DNA of 64,000 nt from Mesorhizobium sp. LHD-90 (GTDB taxonomy: Bacteria; Pseudomonadota; Alphaproteobacteria; Rhizobiales; Rhizobiaceae), in the NCBI RefSeq assembly GCF_030929505.1, contig NZ_JAVFVV010000003.1:124001-188000 (forward strand), given 5' to 3'. This document shows positions 56,200 to 64,000 of the stretch, in pieces (position 1 is the stretch's first letter; each line of letters starts with the position of its first letter). Below the pieces are notes generated by a model. The model was not told the DNA's origin and ran no database searches. It saw only the letters and a program-made list of their open reading frames with translations. A program made the translations under genes and the position numbers.

Positions 56200-56385
56200 A
56201 ACACCCCTCATCCGACCTCGCTTCGCTCGGCCTCCTTCTCCCACAAGGGGAGAAGGAGGAGTTTCGCGTCTGCCTCGCCATCAGTCGCCAACGTTGGCGA
56301 TTGGCAGAGGCGGAAATGTCAGGCTCCACCTTCTCCCCTTGTGGGAGAAGGTGGCCGAGCGAAGCGAGGTCGGATGAGGGGTGTT
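56200..56385. repeat. Large intergenic palindromic repeat, type B (copy 2)
   Basis: 57-bp arms at 56200-56256 and 56329-56385 are inverted with one mismatch. The arm sequence is the same as that of the element at 8474-8681 over this length (for example CCCCTCATCCGACCTCGCTT). The centre also shares the GCGATTGGCAG segment. It fills the gap between the MttB-like and dehydrogenase genes. Confidence 0.9.
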
Positions 56386-56474
56386 CCAGCTTGGCGTTGC
56401 CTCGCGTGCTGATTCAACTCCTTGCCAAAACGATTCCTCAAACCTCTGCAACTCCCTGAACGAGAACGAAAATC

Positions 56475-58922
56475 ATGAAATCGCATGCACGGGTCGTGGT
56501 CATCGGAGGCGGCGTGGTCGGCTGCTCGGTGCTGTTTCATCTGGCATGGGCCGGCTGGACCGACGTCGTGCTGCTGGAGCGCGACGAGCTGACGTCCGGC
56601 TCGACCTGGCATGCGGCCGGCGGCATGCACACGATCAACGGCGATCCGAACGTCGCCAAACTGCAGAAATACACGATCGAACTCTACAAGGAGATCGAGG
56701 AACTCTCGGGCCAGGCGACCGGCGTGCACATCACCGGCGGCGTGTTGTTGGCGGCGACCGAGGCGCGCATGGACTGGCTGCGTGGCGTGGTCGCAAAGGG
56801 GCGTTATCTCGGGCTCGACCTGGAGGAAATTTCGGCTGAGGAAGCGCACCGGCTGATGCCGCTGCTCGACCCGAAACAATTCGTCGGCGCGGTGCGCAAT
56901 TCGGAGGACGGACATCTCGACCCGTCGGGCGTCACCCACGCCTACGCCAAGGCGGCGCGGAAGCTGGGCGCCGAGGTCGAGCGCTTCACCAAGGTGGAGG
57001 ACATCCAGCGGCTGGCCGACGGGAAGTGGCGCGTCATCACCAACAAGGGCGAGATCGTCGCCGAGCATGTGGTGAACGCCGGCGGGCTGTGGGCGCGCGA
57101 GGTCGGCCGCATGGTCGGACTGGAACTGCCCGTGCTCGCCATGGAGCACATGTATCTGATCACCGAGGACATGCCGGAAGTCGCCGAGGTCAACCGCAAC
57201 ACAGGCAAGGAGGTGATCCACGCGGTCGACTTCGATGGCGAGCTTTACCTGCGCCAGGAACGCGGCGGCATGCTGATGGGCACCTACGAGAAGGCCAACA
57301 AGCCATGGTCGGAATTGTCCACGCCGTGGAATTTCGGCCACGAATTGCTGGAACCTGACATCGACCGCATCGCGCCGTCGCTGGAGGTCGGGTTCCGGCA
57401 TTTCCCTGCCTTCCAGAACACCGGCATCAAGCAGATCATCAACGGGCCGTTCACCTTCGCACCGGACGGCAACCCGCTGGTCGGGCCTGTGCGTGGGTTG
57501 CCGGGTTTCTGGGTGGCGTGCGGGGTGATGGCCGGGTTTTCGCAGGGTGGCGGCGTCGGGCTGGCGCTGTCCAACTGGATGATCCACGGCGATCCCGGCT
57601 TCGACATTTTTGCGATGGACGTGGCGCGCTACGGCGACTGGGCGTCGATGCGCTACACCAATGCCAAGGTGCGTGAAAACTATTCGCGGCGCTTTTCGAT
57701 CCGCTTCCCCAATGAGGAATTGCCGGCCGGGCGGCCGCTGAAGACCACGCCGGTCTACGATCTTCTGGCGGCGCGTGGCGCGCAGTTCGGCGTCGCCTAC
57801 GGACTGGAAGTGCCGCTCTGGTATGCCCCTCAGGGCGTCAAGGACGAGTTTTCCTGGCGGCGCTCGAGCGATTTCGAGCATGTGGCGAAGGAGGTGGCGA
57901 CCGTGCGCGAGCGCGTCGGGCTGGGCGAGATTTCGAGCTACGCCAAATACCGCGTGACGGGGCAGGGCGCAGAAGCCTGGCTCGACCGGATGCTCGCCTG
58001 CAAATTGCCGAAGCCCGGCCGCATGACGCTGGCGCCGATGCTGAAGCAGGACGGCAAACTGATCGGCGATTTTTCGCTGGCGAGGCTTGGTGATCCGTCG
58101 CCCGACAATTCTTCCGCGGAATGGATGATCCTTGGCTCGGGCATCGCCGAGCAGCACCATATGCGCTGGTTCGAGCAGCATCTGCCGGATGACGGTTCCG
58201 TTGCCATCGAGGCGCTTGGGCTGAAACTCACCGGCCTGTCGATCGCCGGGCCGAAGGCGCGCGACGTGCTGGCGAAGGTGACGCGCGACGACGTGTCGAA
58301 CGCAGCGTTGCCGTTCATGGCGATCCGCCGGATGGACGTCGGCATGGCGCCTTGCATCGTCGGCCGCGTCAGCTACACCGGCGATCTTGGCTACGAGATC
58401 TGGATGGCGCCGGAATACCAGCGGCATGTGTTCCAGACATTGCTGGAGGCTGGGCACGAGTTCGGCATCGGCCTGTTCGGGGGCAGGGCGCTGAATGCGC
58501 TGCGGCTGGAGAAGAATTATGGTTCCTGGGCGCGCGAATACCGGCCGATCTACGGGCCGCTGGAGGCGGGGCTCGACCGTTTTGTCGCTTATTCGAAAGA
58601 GGCGGATTTCATCGGCAAGCAGGCGGCGCTTGCCGAGCGCGAGAGTGGCGGAAAGTACCGGCTGCGCGCTTTCGTCATAGAAGCGGTCGACGCCGACGTG
58701 ATCGGCGACGAGGCGATCTGGCACGGCGGCGCGGTCGTAGGCTGGGTGACCTCCGGCGGCTATGCGCACAACGCCCAAAAATCGGTGGCGCTCGGCTATG
58801 TGCCGAAGCAGCTCGCCGATGCAAGCGAAGGCTTCGAGATCGAACTGCTGGGCAAACGCCATGCGGCATATGTGCAGCCGGCGCCGCTGTTCGACGCCAA
58901 TCTGGAGCGGCTACGCGGGTAA
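56475..58922 (+). CDS. FAD-dependent dehydrogenase with GcvT-like domain (dimethylglycine/sarcosine dehydrogenase-like)
   Basis: An 815-residue protein. The FAD motif is V-V-V-I-G-G-G-V-V-G-C-S (about residues 7-18), followed by SGSTWHAAGG, where His46 matches the histidine that carries covalent FAD in mammalian dimethylglycine dehydrogenase. The middle holds the DAO domain (FTFAPDGNPLVGPVRGLPGF) and FAO_M-like region. The C-terminal 400 residues are GcvT-like (tetrahydrofolate-binding aminomethyltransferase fold, e.g. GDLGYEIWM and ALRLEKNYGSWAREY). It should oxidise an N-methyl group and pass it to tetrahydrofolate. Together with the upstream methyltransferase-like gene it suggests stepwise N-demethylation (inference). 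Confidence 0.93.
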   Translation: MKSHARVVVIGGGVVGCSVLFHLAWAGWTDVVLLERDELTSGSTWHAAGGMHTINGDPNVAKLQKYTIELYKEIEELSGQATGVHITGGVLLAATEARMDWLRGVVAKGRYLGLDLEEISAEEAHRLMPLLDPKQFVGAVRNSEDGHLDPSGVTHAYAKAARKLGAEVERFTKVEDIQRLADGKWRVITNKGEIVAEHVVNAGGLWAREVGRMVGLELPVLAMEHMYLITEDMPEVAEVNRNTGKEVIHAVDFDGELYLRQERGGMLMGTYEKANKPWSELSTPWNFGHELLEPDIDRIAPSLEVGFRHFPAFQNTGIKQIINGPFTFAPDGNPLVGPVRGLPGFWVACGVMAGFSQGGGVGLALSNWMIHGDPGFDIFAMDVARYGDWASMRYTNAKVRENYSRRFSIRFPNEELPAGRPLKTTPVYDLLAARGAQFGVAYGLEVPLWYAPQGVKDEFSWRRSSDFEHVAKEVATVRERVGLGEISSYAKYRVTGQGAEAWLDRMLACKLPKPGRMTLAPMLKQDGKLIGDFSLARLGDPSPDNSSAEWMILGSGIAEQHHMRWFEQHLPDDGSVAIEALGLKLTGLSIAGPKARDVLAKVTRDDVSNAALPFMAIRRMDVGMAPCIVGRVSYTGDLGYEIWMAPEYQRHVFQTLLEAGHEFGIGLFGGRALNALRLEKNYGSWAREYRPIYGPLEAGLDRFVAYSKEADFIGKQAALAERESGGKYRLRAFVIEAVDADVIGDEAIWHGGAVVGWVTSGGYAHNAQKSVALGYVPKQLADASEGFEIELLGKRHAAYVQPAPLFDANLERLRG

Positions 58923-59000
58923 AAGTCGGCGCGGGCGGAACCATGGTGGCGGCGTGGGGTTGAGTCCGAAAGGGAGCCGCCCGGCGGCGGTGATCCGTCC

Positions 59001-59492
59001 ATGCTCGACCTGCTGCAAATCGTCAGCCTGTTGCTTGTCGCCGTCGCAATGGCGCTGTCGCTGGCCCATGCGCTGGAGCTTCCCGGCAAGCTGCGGCTGA
59101 CGGAAGGGGAGTATCTGGCTGTCCAGCCGATCTACTATCCCGGCTTCACCATCGGCGGCACCGCCGAGCCGCTGGCCGTCATCGCGCTGATCGCCCTTGC
59201 CTTCTTCATGCCGGCGGGCGCGCCGTTCTGGCTGACGCTTGGCGCGGCGGCGGCGCTTGCGGCAATGCAGGCGGTTTTCTGGCTGGCGACCCAGCCGGTG
59301 AACAAGGTCTGGCTGCAACGGACAAAACTGTCGAAGGCCGGCGAGAGCTTCTTCCGTACGAAGGATGCGCAGGGGCGGTCCGACGCCGACTGGCGCGGCC
59401 TGCGCGACCGCTGGGAGGGATCGCATGTCGCCCGCGCCGCGCTCGCGACGCTCGGCTTCGTCCTGCTTGCGGCGGCGGTGGTGCTCGTTTGA
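59001..59492 (+). CDS. Small integral membrane protein (DUF1772-like)
   Basis: A 163-residue protein with four predicted membrane helices (about residues 4-24, 57-73, 77-95 and 145-162) and a charged cytoplasmic loop (KVWLQRTKLSKAGESFFRTK). The pattern of helices and the N-K-x-W/R segment after helix 3 resembles DUF1772, but the match is weak by eye. ATG 59001 lacks a strong ribosome site. It lies 78 bp after the dehydrogenase gene on the same strand and could be the last gene of that unit. The function is unknown. Confidence 0.7.
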   Translation: MLDLLQIVSLLLVAVAMALSLAHALELPGKLRLTEGEYLAVQPIYYPGFTIGGTAEPLAVIALIALAFFMPAGAPFWLTLGAAAALAAMQAVFWLATQPVNKVWLQRTKLSKAGESFFRTKDAQGRSDADWRGLRDRWEGSHVARAALATLGFVLLAAAVVLV

Positions 59493-59535
59493 GTGGCCGT
59501 CGCCACAAGCTCGCGAGCCGGTCACTACCCAAAAT

Positions 59536-59551
59536 TTGACCGATTGATAAA
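59536..59551. promoter_or_regulatory. RutR-like site upstream of preT
   Basis: TTGACCGATTGATAAA matches 11 of 14 defined positions of the RutR palindrome TTGACCANNTGGTCAA as I know it. It lies 64 bp before preT, in the 123-bp gap after the preceding gene, and its left half also fits a -35 element. RutR senses uracil or thymine and controls pyrimidine use, so the site fits the gene. Confidence 0.4.
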
Positions 59552-59615
59552 AAATCGAAACGTGCTAGCCTGACCCCAACAAAGCCAGCGAAAAGCCAGC
59601 TCAAGGGGAACATGG

Positions 59616-60974
59616 ATGGCTGAAGGCCAGTTCAAGCAAGGCATCGCCGCGGCGCGCCTGGCGCCGGCGCAATATGCCGAGAATTTCTCCGATCTGCACC
59701 CGCCGCTCGACCATCACGAGGCGCTGGTCGAGGCTGACCGCTGCTACTTCTGCTACGACGCGCCGTGCATGAACGCGTGCCCGACCTCGATCGACATCCC
59801 GCTGTTCATCCGCCAGATCGCCACCGGCAATCCGATAGGCTCGGCGAAAACCATCTTCGACCAGAACATTCTGGGCGGCATGTGCGCCCGCGTCTGCCCG
59901 ACCGAGACGCTGTGCGAGGAGGTTTGCGTGCGCGAGACGGCGGAGGGCAAGCCGGTGCAGATCGGCCGGCTGCAACGCTACGCCACCGACACGGCGATGC
60001 GCCAGGGCAAGCAGTTTTATGAGCGCGCAGCACCTACTGGCAAAAGGATCGCCGTGGTCGGCGCCGGCCCGGCGGGGCTCGCCGCCGCGCACCGGCTGGC
60101 GCGCTACGGGCACGCGGTGACCATCTTCGAGGCGCGCCCCAAAGCCGGCGGCCTCAGCGAATACGGCATCGCCGCCTACAAGAGCGTCGACGATTTCGCC
60201 CGCGCCGAGGTCGACTACGTGACGGCGATCGGCGGCATTTCGATCGAGAACGGCAAGGCGCTGGGGCGCGACATCCAGCTTTCCGAACTGACGGCGCAGT
60301 ACGACGCCGTGTTCCTCGGCATGGGCATGGCCGGCGTCAATGCGCTGCGCGCCGATGGCGAGGATGCCGACGGCGTGCGCGACGCGGTCGAGTTCATCGC
60401 CGAACTGCGGCAGGCCTCCGATCTTAGCGAGTTGCCGGTCGGGCGGCGGGTGGTGGTCATCGGCGGCGGCATGACCGCGGTCGACGCGGCGGTGCAGTCG
60501 AAGCTGCTTGGGGCAGAGGAGGTAACCATCTGCTACCGGCGCGGCCAGGAGCACATGAACGCCTCTGAATACGAGCAGGATCTGGCCGCCGCCAATGGCG
60601 TCGCTATCCGCCACTGGCTGCAGCCGAAGCGGGTGATCGCCAAGGGCGGCAAGGTGGTCGGTATCGAACTCGAATACACCGCGCTGGCCGGCGACAGGCT
60701 GGCGGGAACCGGCGAACTTCTCATGCTGCCCGCCGACCAGGTGTTCAAGGCGATCGGCCAGACTTTTGTGCCGGCAGCGCTGAACGGCAGCGGGGCGGTG
60801 ATTGCGCTGGAGGGCGGTCGCATAAAAGTCGACGCTGAGGGCCGTACCTCGCTGGCGAAAGTGTGGGCCGGCGGCGACTGCGTTGCCGACGCACGCGAAG
60901 ATCTGACGGTGTCGGCGGTTGCCGCGGGCCGCGACGCGGCGGAGAGCATTCATCGGGCGCTTTCTGCCGACTGA
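59616..60974 (+). CDS. preT: NAD-dependent dihydropyrimidine dehydrogenase subunit PreT
   Basis: A 452-residue flavoprotein of the glutamate-synthase small-subunit type. Iron-sulfur cysteines are in CYFCYDAPCMNACPTSID and GGMCARVCPTETLCEEVCVR. FAD and NAD sites are seen at VGAGPAGLAAAHRLARYG and V-V-I-G-G-G-M-T-A-V-D-A-A. The closing G-G-D-C region is V-W-A-G-G-D-C-V. It passes electrons from NADH to PreA for reduction of uracil and thymine (or the reverse). AAGGGGAAC precedes ATG 59616. Usually preA follows directly; here an unrelated small gene starts within the stop codon (TGATG) and preA comes after it. Confidence 0.93.
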   Translation: MAEGQFKQGIAAARLAPAQYAENFSDLHPPLDHHEALVEADRCYFCYDAPCMNACPTSIDIPLFIRQIATGNPIGSAKTIFDQNILGGMCARVCPTETLCEEVCVRETAEGKPVQIGRLQRYATDTAMRQGKQFYERAAPTGKRIAVVGAGPAGLAAAHRLARYGHAVTIFEARPKAGGLSEYGIAAYKSVDDFARAEVDYVTAIGGISIENGKALGRDIQLSELTAQYDAVFLGMGMAGVNALRADGEDADGVRDAVEFIAELRQASDLSELPVGRRVVVIGGGMTAVDAAVQSKLLGAEEVTICYRRGQEHMNASEYEQDLAAANGVAIRHWLQPKRVIAKGGKVVGIELEYTALAGDRLAGTGELLMLPADQVFKAIGQTFVPAALNGSGAVIALEGGRIKVDAEGRTSLAKVWAGGDCVADAREDLTVSAVAAGRDAAESIHRALSAD

Positions 60975-61465
60975 TGCCGATGTTGCGGGTGTTCGACTGG
61001 ATACTTCGTGGCTTCGGATTGATCTGTCTGTTTGTGGTCGTGGTGGTGCTTGGCTTTTTCCTGTGGCCGCGCTCCCCAGGGCCGGTGCTTCCCGAAGTGT
61101 TCGGGTGGGGTGGACTGGATCGAAATCAGGAATACAAGATTCTTTGGGAACTGAAGGACCCTCGTGCTCCAAATGGCGACTACACCGAAATCAGGTGCAT
61201 TGCCTTGGAGAGGTTCGAGCCATCATCCCCCGAACGATGGGTTTTGGGGCCGGAGGTGAACGAGATTTATGTGAAGGCACGAGAGATTGCCTCGGCATGG
61301 CCCGGCACTTCTCCTCGTCCCGAATGTATCGATAACGTCAACTCGTCCACCGTTCGGATGTTTGTATGGCGGATTGAACTCGAGGGCAGGCATATCGGCG
61401 CAATGCAAGTGATGCTGTTCGACGATGTCACGAAGCGCCTGTTGTCTTTTGCATACCAAGTCTGA
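60974..61465 (+). CDS. Membrane-anchored protein of unknown function between preT and preA
   Basis: A 163-residue protein whose ATG shares its A with the stop of preT (TGATG, 60972-60976), so translation is probably coupled by termination and reinitiation. One N-terminal membrane segment (about residues 13-31, GLICLFVVVVVLGFFLWP) is followed by a 130-residue soluble region with two cysteines (CIALERFEP and PRPECIDNV). I recognise no family. Codon use is less GC-rich than in preT and preA (for example ATTCTTTGGGAA), which suggests a later insertion into the pre operon. It is followed by preA after 24 bp. Confidence 0.75.
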   Translation: MPMLRVFDWILRGFGLICLFVVVVVLGFFLWPRSPGPVLPEVFGWGGLDRNQEYKILWELKDPRAPNGDYTEIRCIALERFEPSSPERWVLGPEVNEIYVKAREIASAWPGTSPRPECIDNVNSSTVRMFVWRIELEGRHIGAMQVMLFDDVTKRLLSFAYQV

Positions 61466-61489
61466 TTGAGCGCCTAGGAGAACGCACCC

Positions 61490-62803
61490 ATGGCAGACAT
61501 CCGCAACGACTTCGTCGGCATCAAATCGCCAAATCCCTTCTGGCTGGCTTCGGCGCCGCCGACCGACAAGGCCTACAACGTCATCCGCGCCTTCAAGGCG
61601 GGGTGGGGCGGCGTAGTGTGGAAGACGCTGGGCGAGGAAGGGCCGCCCGTCGTCAACGTCAACGGCCCCCGCTATGGCGCGATCTGGGGCGCCGACCGCC
61701 GCCTGCTCGGCCTGAACAACATCGAGCTGATCACCGACCGCGCCTTGCAGATCAACCTGCAGGAGATGAAGCAGGTCAAGATGGACTGGCCCGACCGGGC
61801 GCTGGTCGCATCGATCATGGTGCCCTGCGAGGAACATGCGTGGAAGGCGATCCTGCCGCTGGTGGAAGAAACCGGGGCGGACGGCATCGAGCTGAATTTC
61901 GGCTGCCCGCACGGCATGAGCGAGCGCGGCATGGGCTCGGCGGTCGGCCAGGTGCCGGAATATATCGAGATGGTGGTGCGCTGGTGCAAGCAATATACGC
62001 GCATGCCGGTGATCACCAAGCTGACGCCCAACATCACCGACATCCGCAAGCCGGCACGCGCCGCGCATGCCGGCGGCACCGACGCGGTGAGCCTGATCAA
62101 CACGATCAACTCGATCACCTCGGTCAATCTCGACAATTTCGCGCCCGAGCCGACCATCGACGGCAAGGGTTCGCATGGCGGCTATTGCGGACCGGCGGTG
62201 AAGCCGATCGCGCTCAACATGGTGGCCGAGATCGCCCGCGATCCGGAAACGCGGGGTCTTCCCATTTCGGGCATTGGCGGCATCACCACCTGGCGCGACG
62301 CGGCGGAGTTTCTGGCCCTGGGCGCCGGCAACGTGCAGGTGTGCACGGCGGCCATGACCTATGGCTTCAAGATCGTCCAGGAGATGATCGAGGGGCTGAA
62401 GAACTGGATGGACGAAAAAGGCCACCGCTCGCTCGACGATGTGATCGGCCGCGCCACGCCGAATGTCAGCGACTGGCAGTTCCTCAACCTCAATTATGTC
62501 GCCAAGGCGCGCATCGACCAGGATTTGTGCATCAAATGCGGCCGCTGCCACATCGCCTGCGAGGACACCTCGCACCAGGCGATTACCTCGATCGTCAACG
62601 GCGTCCGCCACTTCGAGGTGATGGAAGACGAGTGCGTCGGCTGCAACCTGTGCGTCAATGTCTGCCCGGTCGAAGGCTGCATCACCATGGAGCCGCTGGC
62701 AGCCGGCGTCATCGACCAGCGGACGAACAAACCGGTGTCGCCGGTCTATGCCAACTGGACCACGCATCCGAACAACCCGATGGCGCGGCAAGCGGCGGAG
62801 TAG
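61490..62803 (+). CDS. preA: NAD-dependent dihydropyrimidine dehydrogenase subunit PreA
   Basis: A 437-residue protein: an FMN-binding dihydroorotate-dehydrogenase-like barrel (NPFWLASAPPTDKAYNVIRA, NFGCPHGMSERGMGSAVGQ, SGIGGITTWRDAAEFLALGA) followed by a bacterial ferredoxin domain with two clusters (CIKCGRCHIACEDTSHQA and CVGCNLCVNVCPVEGC). It reduces uracil and thymine with electrons from PreT. TAGGAGAAC precedes ATG 61490. At the position of the catalytic cysteine of mammalian dihydropyrimidine dehydrogenase (L-A-C-G-Q) it has Val152 (S-A-V-G-Q), by my reading of the alignment. Genes for the next pathway steps (dihydropyrimidinase, beta-ureidopropionase) are not in the window. Confidence 0.94.
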   Translation: MADIRNDFVGIKSPNPFWLASAPPTDKAYNVIRAFKAGWGGVVWKTLGEEGPPVVNVNGPRYGAIWGADRRLLGLNNIELITDRALQINLQEMKQVKMDWPDRALVASIMVPCEEHAWKAILPLVEETGADGIELNFGCPHGMSERGMGSAVGQVPEYIEMVVRWCKQYTRMPVITKLTPNITDIRKPARAAHAGGTDAVSLINTINSITSVNLDNFAPEPTIDGKGSHGGYCGPAVKPIALNMVAEIARDPETRGLPISGIGGITTWRDAAEFLALGAGNVQVCTAAMTYGFKIVQEMIEGLKNWMDEKGHRSLDDVIGRATPNVSDWQFLNLNYVAKARIDQDLCIKCGRCHIACEDTSHQAITSIVNGVRHFEVMEDECVGCNLCVNVCPVEGCITMEPLAAGVIDQRTNKPVSPVYANWTTHPNNPMARQAAE

Positions 62804-62810
62804 AAACGCA

Positions 62811-62886
62811 GGGGACAGCTTACTTTATCCCCTTGTGTGTCCGGCAAATCGTTGAGCCTTTCAGGGGATAAAAGTAAACTGTCCCC
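62811..62886. repeat. Inverted repeat after preA
   Basis: A left arm beginning GGGGACAGCTTACTTTATCC at 62811 pairs with a right arm (62863-62886) ending AAACTGTCCCC; the arms are 23-24 bp with one mismatch and one single-base gap. The loop is about 29 bp. It lies 8 bp after the preA stop and may terminate that operon. The GGGGACAG...CTGTCCCC ends resemble repeats moved by REP-associated transposases, but no such gene is present. Confidence 0.7.
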
Positions 62887-62965
62887 GGGTTCTCGCGCCG
62901 GGTTGCGTTTGCACTTTCGGTAGCGCTTGCAATCATCTATCACCGCCTGAAACGGGCGGGTGGAC

Positions 62966-63337
62966 ATGACGGTTGCAGAACTTCTGACGCATATCGGCCG
63001 GATCGTCTTCGGCGGCTTTTTCCTCATCGCCGGCATCCGGAATTTCCTGCATTTCCGCGAGCGTACGGAGCTTTCCACCAACTATGGCTGGCGGTTGCCG
63101 GCCGTGCTGATCGCCGTGGGTTTCGCGATGCAACTTGTCGGCGGCGTGTCGCTGATCTTCAATCTGCATGCCGCGACCGGGGCGGGACTGCTGATCGTCT
63201 TCCTCGTCGTGGCGACGTCGCTTTACCACAATCTCTTCATGTTCCAGGGCAAGGAGCGCGACCCGCATCTTTATCTGACGCTGGTCAACATCACGCTCGC
63301 CGGCGGCCTGCTGATGGTGATCGCCGACGCGCTGTGA
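62966..63337 (+). CDS. DoxX-like family membrane protein
   Basis: A 123-residue protein with four membrane helices. It opens with VAELLTHIGRIVFGGFFLIA-GIRNFLHF, the usual first helix of DoxX/DoxD-like proteins, and continues with AVLIAVGFAMQLVGGVSLIF and two more helices. Some DoxX-like proteins act in redox or detoxification complexes; the role here is unknown. ATG 62966 is chosen; GTG 62960 would add two residues. It follows preA and the inverted repeat on the same strand but is separated by 162 bp, so it is probably transcribed on its own. Confidence 0.85.
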   Translation: MTVAELLTHIGRIVFGGFFLIAGIRNFLHFRERTELSTNYGWRLPAVLIAVGFAMQLVGGVSLIFNLHAATGAGLLIVFLVVATSLYHNLFMFQGKERDPHLYLTLVNITLAGGLLMVIADAL

Positions 63338-63406
63338 GTGCCTGCCGTCTGTTGAGCGGTTGGGCCGTCCTGACGCCGTCGGGAAGATCTGGCTTCCGCG
63401 CAATTG

Positions 63407-64000
63407 CTACGCCGGCACGGGCTGTTCCGTCCGCCACGCCGTCCACTGCCTGATCAGCACCGGCACGATGAGCGCCAGCCCGAGCAGGGTCGAATAGAGC
63501 TCCGGCGCGATCAGCAGCAACGCGGCGACCAGCAGAAGCACGTTCTCCCAGGGTTTCGTGCGCACCAGCATGAAGCGCGAGAGCGCCGCGCCCAGGCAGG
63601 TGATGCCGATGACGCAGCCGCCGAAGGCGAGGACAAAGTTGGACCAGGTGAAATCCTTGGTGACCAAGAGCAGCGACGGCGAGAAGACGAAGACGAACGG
63701 CACCAGCACCTTGCCCAGGCCCAGCCGGAACGCCGTGTTGCCGGTCTTGAAGGGGTCGGCCCCGGCCATGCCCGCCGCAGCGTAGGCGGCAAGCGCGACC
63801 GGGGGCGTGATGTCGGCCAGCACGCCGTAGTAGAAGACGAAGAAGTGAGCCACGATGGGTTCGACGCCGAGCAGACCGAGCGCCGGGGCGGCGATGGTCA
63901 CCATGATGATGTAGTTGGCCGTCGTCGGGATGCCGCAGCCCATCAGGATGCAGACGACCCCGGTCATGATCAGGGTGAAGAGCAGCGTCAGCGTGTTGGC
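63407..64000 (-). CDS. TRAP transporter fused permease subunit, C-terminal part
   Basis: The frame is open to the right edge of the window, so the N-terminus is outside; 197 residues are visible. The segment MGCGIPTTANYIIMVTIAAP-ALG and HFFVFYYGVLADITPPVALA-AYAAAGMAGADPFKTG are hallmarks of the fused DctQM permease of TAXI-type TRAP transporters, which import organic acids with Na+ or H+. At least five membrane helices are visible, the last ending in RQWTAWRTEQPVPA. The binding protein and the rest of the permease should lie to the right. It is convergent with the DoxX-like gene. Confidence 0.93.
   Translation of the reverse strand, partial: ANTLTLLFTLIMTGVVCILMGCGIPTTANYIIMVTIAAPALGLLGVEPIVAHFFVFYYGVLADITPPVALAAYAAAGMAGADPFKTGNTAFRLGLGKVLVPFVFVFSPSLLLVTKDFTWSNFVLAFGGCVIGITCLGAALSRFMLVRTKPWENVLLLVAALLLIAPELYSTLLGLALIVPVLIRQWTAWRTEQPVPA

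Noticed and set aside
1-64000. tRNA, rRNA, CRISPR arrays, insertion sequences, prophage genes
   Set aside because: I saw no cloverleaf, no spacer-repeat series, no transposase or integrase motif and no phage structural gene. The repeats found are palindromes between genes.

Overview
The window looks like the chromosome of a GC-rich alphaproteobacterium of the Rhizobiales/Hyphomicrobiales, most likely Phyllobacteriaceae and Mesorhizobium-like. This is inferred from dense high-GC coding, ABC- and TRAP-type solute transport, the amidoligase/ATP-grasp/alpha-E/transglutaminase cluster, a PAN-domain alpha-2-macroglobulin next to PBP1C, and large intergenic palindromes of the kind common in that group. 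I found no rRNA, tRNA, CRISPR array, prophage or insertion sequence.

Layout. 0-2.2 kb: end of a Gfo/Idh/MocA oxidoreductase, an L-xylulose-reductase-like SDR, a one-domain ModE-type regulator and a glutathione peroxidase. 2.4-9.6 kb: three-gene peptide-ligase/transglutaminase cluster (transglutaminase-DUF2126 amidoligase, circularly permuted ATP-grasp-alpha-E, second transglutaminase), its genes separated by long palindromes. 9.9-11.8 kb: ilvD. 11.9-15.8 kb: a divergent pair of a membrane-anchored unknown protein and an unusual asparagine-synthase-like PP-loop enzyme; this is the least explained part of the window. 15.8-21.3 kb: MarR-GNAT overlapping pair with a candidate operator, a small unknown protein, an Fsr-like MFS exporter and two overlapping serine hydrolases. 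21.3-28.2 kb: polyamine-type ABC transporter (ATPase, two permeases, binding protein), a YtcJ-type amidohydrolase and, divergently, an acetylpolyamine amidohydrolase with all expected metal ligands, together a plausible polyamine uptake and deacetylation locus.

28.6-37.1 kb: pbpC and an alpha-2-macroglobulin gene, split by a RelE/Xre toxin-antitoxin module on the opposite strand. 37.4-45.1 kb: tamA-tamB, where TamB carries an internal tandem duplication with a period of about 531 residues. 45.2-46.8 kb: a TerB-like/Coq4-like fusion and a small M15-like peptidase. 47.1-53.8 kb: oligopeptide-type ABC operon with a Tat-like binding protein, two permeases and a fused double ATPase with an acidic tail. 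53.8-54.4 kb: lytic transglycosylase lipoprotein. 54.6-58.9 kb: non-pyrrolysine MttB-like methyltransferase and a dimethylglycine-dehydrogenase-like flavoprotein, probably a demethylation and one-carbon pathway. 59.6-62.8 kb: preT and preA (pyrimidine reduction) with an unknown membrane protein inserted between them. The window ends with a DoxX-like protein and, entering from the right edge, the C-terminus of a fused TRAP permease.

Start codons were chosen from Shine-Dalgarno spacing and family length. Several differ from the longest open frame and are flagged in their entries.
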